Positions 61,448 through 64,000 of a stretch of 64,000 nucleotides of DNA are shown here, in pieces. Location: NCBI GenBank assembly GCA_964569025.1, contig CAZMSQ010000009.1, positions 22,080 through 86,079 of the forward strand, written 5' to 3'. This DNA is from CAZMSQ01 sp964569025 (lineage in GTDB: Bacteria; Bacteroidota; Bacteroidia; Chitinophagales; Saprospiraceae). Below the pieces are notes generated by a model. The model did not search any database. It was not told where the DNA came from and saw only the letters and a list, made by a program, of their open reading frames with translations. Within the stretch, counting starts at the first letter, position 1; every line of letters starts with the position of its first letter. The position numbers and the translations under genes were made by a program.

Positions 61448-62338
61448 GTGAAAGCCCTTCTCTCTCTCCTTCTGCCAGTCTTGGTCCTCACCTCCTGTGT
61501 CAGCAAGCGCAAATATGCTGACATGCTGGGGGCCCGCGACGAATACCGCAGCGCGGTTGACAACCTTCAGATTCAGCTCGACGACTGCCGCAATGAAAAG
61601 GACAGGCTCCGGGCTCTGCTCCAAGAAAAAGATAACCGCCTGGCGGGCTGTCAATCCGAGACAGAGACCCTGCGCAACCAGCTCGAATACGTCAAGGCTA
61701 CCAATAACAATCTGCTTGAGCGACTCTCAGACTTGTCGGTAGTCAGCAAGGCCGGTGCCGAGAGTATTGCGAAGTCGCTCGAGGCCATGAGCGAGCAAAA
61801 TAAGTACATCAAGGATTTGAATGCCGGCATGCAGCGCAAGGACTCGCTGAATCTGGCGTTGGTCATGAACATCAAGCGCTCGCTGGCCAATATCAACGAT
61901 GAGGACATTCAGGTGGAGGTCCGAAAAGGAGTTGTGTATATTTCGATATCTGACAAGCTCTTGTTTAAGTCTGGCCGATACGAACTCAGCGACCGTGCCA
62001 ACGAGGTGCTGGGCAAAGTTGCCAAAGTACTCAAGGACCACAGTACATTTGAGGTCTTGGTGGAGGGCCATACCGACAATGTGCCAATCCGCACCGACTG
62101 CATGGATGACAACTGGGATTTGAGTGTGATGCGTGCTACAGCGGTGGTGCGTCATCTTCAGACGGTGCATGGAGTGGCGCCCGAGCGCATGATTGCGGGT
62201 GGGCGTTCGGAGTATGTTCCGAAGACCACGAATGGCACGGCCGAGGGCCGGCAGTTGAATCGGCGTACAGAGATTGTGCTGTCTCCGGAATTGGATCAGT
62301 TTTTCAAGCTGCTGGAGGCGCCTCCGGCGGGGAATTGA
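61448..62338 (+). CDS. OmpA family lipoprotein with coiled coil
   Basis: Outer-membrane lipoprotein of 296 residues binding peptidoglycan. The GTG start gives MKALLSLLLPVLVLTSC with a lipobox. A long coiled coil follows (about 20-140, with EYRSAVDNLQIQLDDCRNEKDRLRALLQEKD), then an OmpA C-terminal domain (about 155-285) with FEVLVEGHTDNVPI, the Asp and Arg used for diaminopimelate binding, and NRRTEIVLSP. The form resembles the Bacteroidota flagellar-motor-like/OmpA lipoproteins. The gene precedes gmhA by 38 bases. Confidence 0.92.
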   Translation: MKALLSLLLPVLVLTSCVSKRKYADMLGARDEYRSAVDNLQIQLDDCRNEKDRLRALLQEKDNRLAGCQSETETLRNQLEYVKATNNNLLERLSDLSVVSKAGAESIAKSLEAMSEQNKYIKDLNAGMQRKDSLNLALVMNIKRSLANINDEDIQVEVRKGVVYISISDKLLFKSGRYELSDRANEVLGKVAKVLKDHSTFEVLVEGHTDNVPIRTDCMDDNWDLSVMRATAVVRHLQTVHGVAPERMIAGGRSEYVPKTTNGTAEGRQLNRRTEIVLSPELDQFFKLLEAPPAGN

Positions 62339-62376
62339 GTGTATCACGACATTTTCTTTACTGTTGACTTCCCCGC

Positions 62377-62949
62377 ATGCCTCACATCCCATCAATCTTC
62401 CGCGCCCATCTCGATTGCATCACCCAAATGCTTGGTGATGAAACCCTTCACAAAACGATGGATCTTGTCATAGCAGGCTGCGTGGAGACTTTTCGCCAAG
62501 ACGGAAAAGTGCTGATGTGCGGCAACGGCGGCTCTGCCGCTGACGCCCAGCATCTGGCAGCAGAGTTAAGCGGCCGCTTCTACCGCGACCGCGAGCCCTT
62601 GTTTGCGGAGGCGCTCCATGTAAATACCTCGTACCTGACTGCCGTAGCCAACGACTACAGCTATGAAGAAGTGTACGCAAGAATGGTGCGTGCAGCAGGC
62701 CGTGAAGGTGACTGGCTGTTTGCCTTTTCCACGTCTGGTAATTCAGCCAATGTACTGCGGGCAGCGGAAGCGGGGAGAGAAAGGGGCATGCATGTGGTGG
62801 GGTTTACAGGAAGGGGTGGCGGAAGCCTTGCAGAGGTGAGTGAGTTTTTGTTGAACGTGCCGAGTGATGATACGCCACGGATTCAGGAGGGGCATATTTT
62901 ATTGGGGCATGTGATATGTGAGGGGATTGAGGAGGGGGTGTTTCGTTAA
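62377..62949 (+). CDS. gmhA: Phosphoheptose isomerase (SIS domain)
   Basis: Converts sedoheptulose 7-phosphate into glycero-manno-heptose 7-phosphate, the first step of heptose synthesis for lipopolysaccharide or surface-layer glycans. The 190-residue protein has the SIS motif CGNGGSAADAQHLAAELSGRF (about residues 47-67) with zinc- and substrate-binding His and Glu, and FSTSGNSANVLRAAE (about 115-129). It is convergent with a GT2 gene, with a 4-base overlap of the stops. The rest of the heptose pathway is absent from the window. The last 60 coding bases are strongly G-rich. Confidence 0.92.
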   Translation: MPHIPSIFRAHLDCITQMLGDETLHKTMDLVIAGCVETFRQDGKVLMCGNGGSAADAQHLAAELSGRFYRDREPLFAEALHVNTSYLTAVANDYSYEEVYARMVRAAGREGDWLFAFSTSGNSANVLRAAEAGRERGMHVVGFTGRGGGSLAEVSEFLLNVPSDDTPRIQEGHILLGHVICEGIEEGVFR

Positions 62950-63938
62950 CCCTCAGAGGTTGGTTTTCTGATCATCCAATACCATATACCTTTCCAGGTG
63001 CCCATTGCGTATGCCAGAACCTGCACAAAAAGAGTCACTACAGAAAGAAGTGATACGTACGGGCTCCTGTAACGACCGAGCGATTGGAAGAATGCGAAAA
63101 ATGCTACTGCAACTGCACCAAAGGCCTCTACGAGTAAAATCTGCCGAAAAATAGGGTTTACAATACTCAGCCCGATGGTTACAAGCAGGATGAGAAGAAG
63201 AAATGCCGGAACCAAATGGATGGGCTTAAGCATTTCAGCATACATCCTGCCCAAATTGATACGACCAACACCCCAATTATAGATTTGCTTGTAGAACTTT
63301 CGGAGATTGGATCTCCGTTTGTGGTAGACCACTGCGTCTTCGATGAGCCCTACTGAGAATCCGGCATTATAAATTCGAATCGCATAATCCAAATCTTCTG
63401 CCCGCCTGAGCTGGCTCATGCCACCGATTTTTTCATAAATCTTTCGGTGCATACCCATATTAAACGTGCGGGGATAGAATTTGGTGATGCTCTTGGATTT
63501 ACCGCGCGTTCCTCCTGTCCCTATGAAAGAAGTCAGGGCATAGTTGATTGCCTTGAGAAAAGGAGGAAAAGAAGGGTGGCAGTCATCTGGACCTCCAAAT
63601 GCATCCAATTTCCGTGACGCTATAGCTGCATCCACCTTACGCAAATAATCAGTGGGGAGGAGACAATCCGAATCAGTGAAAATAAAATACATACCCTTTG
63701 CTTCCCGCATACCGTGGTTCCTTGCCTCGGCTGGACCTTTATTTTCCTGAGAAAGATACCGGACCTGAAACGGGAACTCAGTATTTTTCATAAATTCGCT
63801 TGTGCCGTCTGTCGATCCGTCGTCAGAAACCACCAATTCGAATTCTGAGGTGGGAAAATCGAGCACCTTGATGGTTTCGATGAGTTCCTTCAGCTCGTTA
63901 AGGCGGTTGTAGGAAGCGACGATGAGAGAGTATTTCAT
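62946..63938 (-). CDS. Glycosyltransferase family 2
   Basis: GT-A fold transferase of 330 residues. ASYNRLNELKELIETI opens the nucleotide-binding region, VSDDGSTDGT holds the first acidic site, FTDSDCLLP the D-x-D-like metal site, and RRAEDLDYAIRIYNAG the catalytic acid. Three membrane helices follow near the C-terminus (about 245-265, 270-290 and 300-325), so the enzyme is membrane-bound. The ATG at 63938 (MKYSLIVASYNR) fits the family; one three codons upstream is possible. With gmhA it suggests glycan assembly. Confidence 0.9.
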   Translation of the reverse strand: MKYSLIVASYNRLNELKELIETIKVLDFPTSEFELVVSDDGSTDGTSEFMKNTEFPFQVRYLSQENKGPAEARNHGMREAKGMYFIFTDSDCLLPTDYLRKVDAAIASRKLDAFGGPDDCHPSFPPFLKAINYALTSFIGTGGTRGKSKSITKFYPRTFNMGMHRKIYEKIGGMSQLRRAEDLDYAIRIYNAGFSVGLIEDAVVYHKRRSNLRKFYKQIYNWGVGRINLGRMYAEMLKPIHLVPAFLLLILLVTIGLSIVNPIFRQILLVEAFGAVAVAFFAFFQSLGRYRSPYVSLLSVVTLFVQVLAYAMGTWKGIWYWMIRKPTSEG

Positions 63939-63969
63939 AGGTGGCACGGTTGTAATAAACGGGTCTGCT

Positions 63970-63977
63970 CAAAATTA
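63970..63977 (-). promoter_or_regulatory. Bacteroidota-type -7 box for the GT2 gene
   Basis: Reads TAATTTTG on the minus strand, fitting TAnnTTTG, about 32 bases upstream of the ATG at 63938. A -33 element would fall at the window end and cannot be judged. Confidence 0.4.
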
Positions 63978-64000
63978 GAAAAAAAGAGGAATATGGGATT

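Noticed and set aside
1..64000. CRISPR arrays, tRNA and rRNA genes, prophage or transposase genes
   Set aside because: None was found: no regular spaced repeats, no cloverleaf with TTCGA-type T-loop in intergenic DNA, and no integrase, phage or transposase-like reading frames.

Overview
The window is a gene-dense chromosomal segment of a Bacteroidota bacterium. The evidence is a type IX secretion sorting domain (20767-22380), a PorE-like TPR/beta-propeller/OmpA protein (7278-9188), DUF5686 and DUF3098 proteins, S46 dipeptidyl peptidases, a CXXXY-type CcmE, and several promoters of the Bacteroidota TAnnTTTG type with few Shine-Dalgarno sequences. Order within the phylum cannot be fixed from sequence alone; a Saprospiria/Cytophagia-like environmental aerobe is plausible. 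No rRNA, tRNA, CRISPR array, transposase or prophage was seen, and no gene-free stretch exceeds 300 bases.

Layout. 0.1-6 kb: an S46 peptidase faces a minus-strand operon of a CorC/HlyC-type membrane protein and two uncharacterised YbjN-like proteins. 6-14 kb: thioredoxin, a small methyltransferase, the PorE-like protein, then an overlapping M23 peptidase - glycosyltransferase - flippase set, then accD. 14-26 kb: DUF5686 outer-membrane protein, mfd, an RRM RNA-binding protein, a secreted kelch protein, and a second S46 peptidase. 26-35 kb: an ATP-grasp ligase/desuccinylase pair, a cobalamin adenosyltransferase with an ABC ATPase, the ftsX-DUF3098-uppP-truB cluster and a gamma-glutamyltransferase. 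35-37 kb: two tandem Rpn-family nucleases sharing a perfectly identical core. 37-44 kb: DUF429-like, DoxX-like, an M49 peptidase, MATE, a RibBA whose second domain has lost its zinc site, GT2 and a Lon-N protein. 44-53 kb: a giant FG-GAP/ASPIC lipoprotein, a ccmE-ccmF-DUF2520 operon and ftsE. 53-64 kb: a YyaL-type thioredoxin-fold protein, an orphan AddB-like nuclease, a four-helix-bundle gene, a MauG-type peroxidase, CYTH, OmpA lipoprotein, gmhA and GT2.

Themes. Peptide and protein breakdown is prominent: two S46 enzymes whose specificity residues predict complementary substrates (Gly type and Arg type), an M49 dipeptidyl peptidase, a gamma-glutamyltransferase and an M23 peptidase. Envelope building is the second theme (flippase, glycosyltransferases, UppP, GmhA, FtsE/FtsX, OmpA proteins), and c-type cytochrome maturation the third.

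The most unusual signals lie in 53-60 kb. A family of ~34-bp AT-only repeats begins 1-2 bases after the TGA stop of three unrelated genes. In each of those genes the coding strand flips from C-rich to strongly G-rich 47-84 bases before the stop. Two of the repeats bracket the four-helix-bundle gene as inverted copies. A perfect 55-base nested palindrome sits at 56079-56133.
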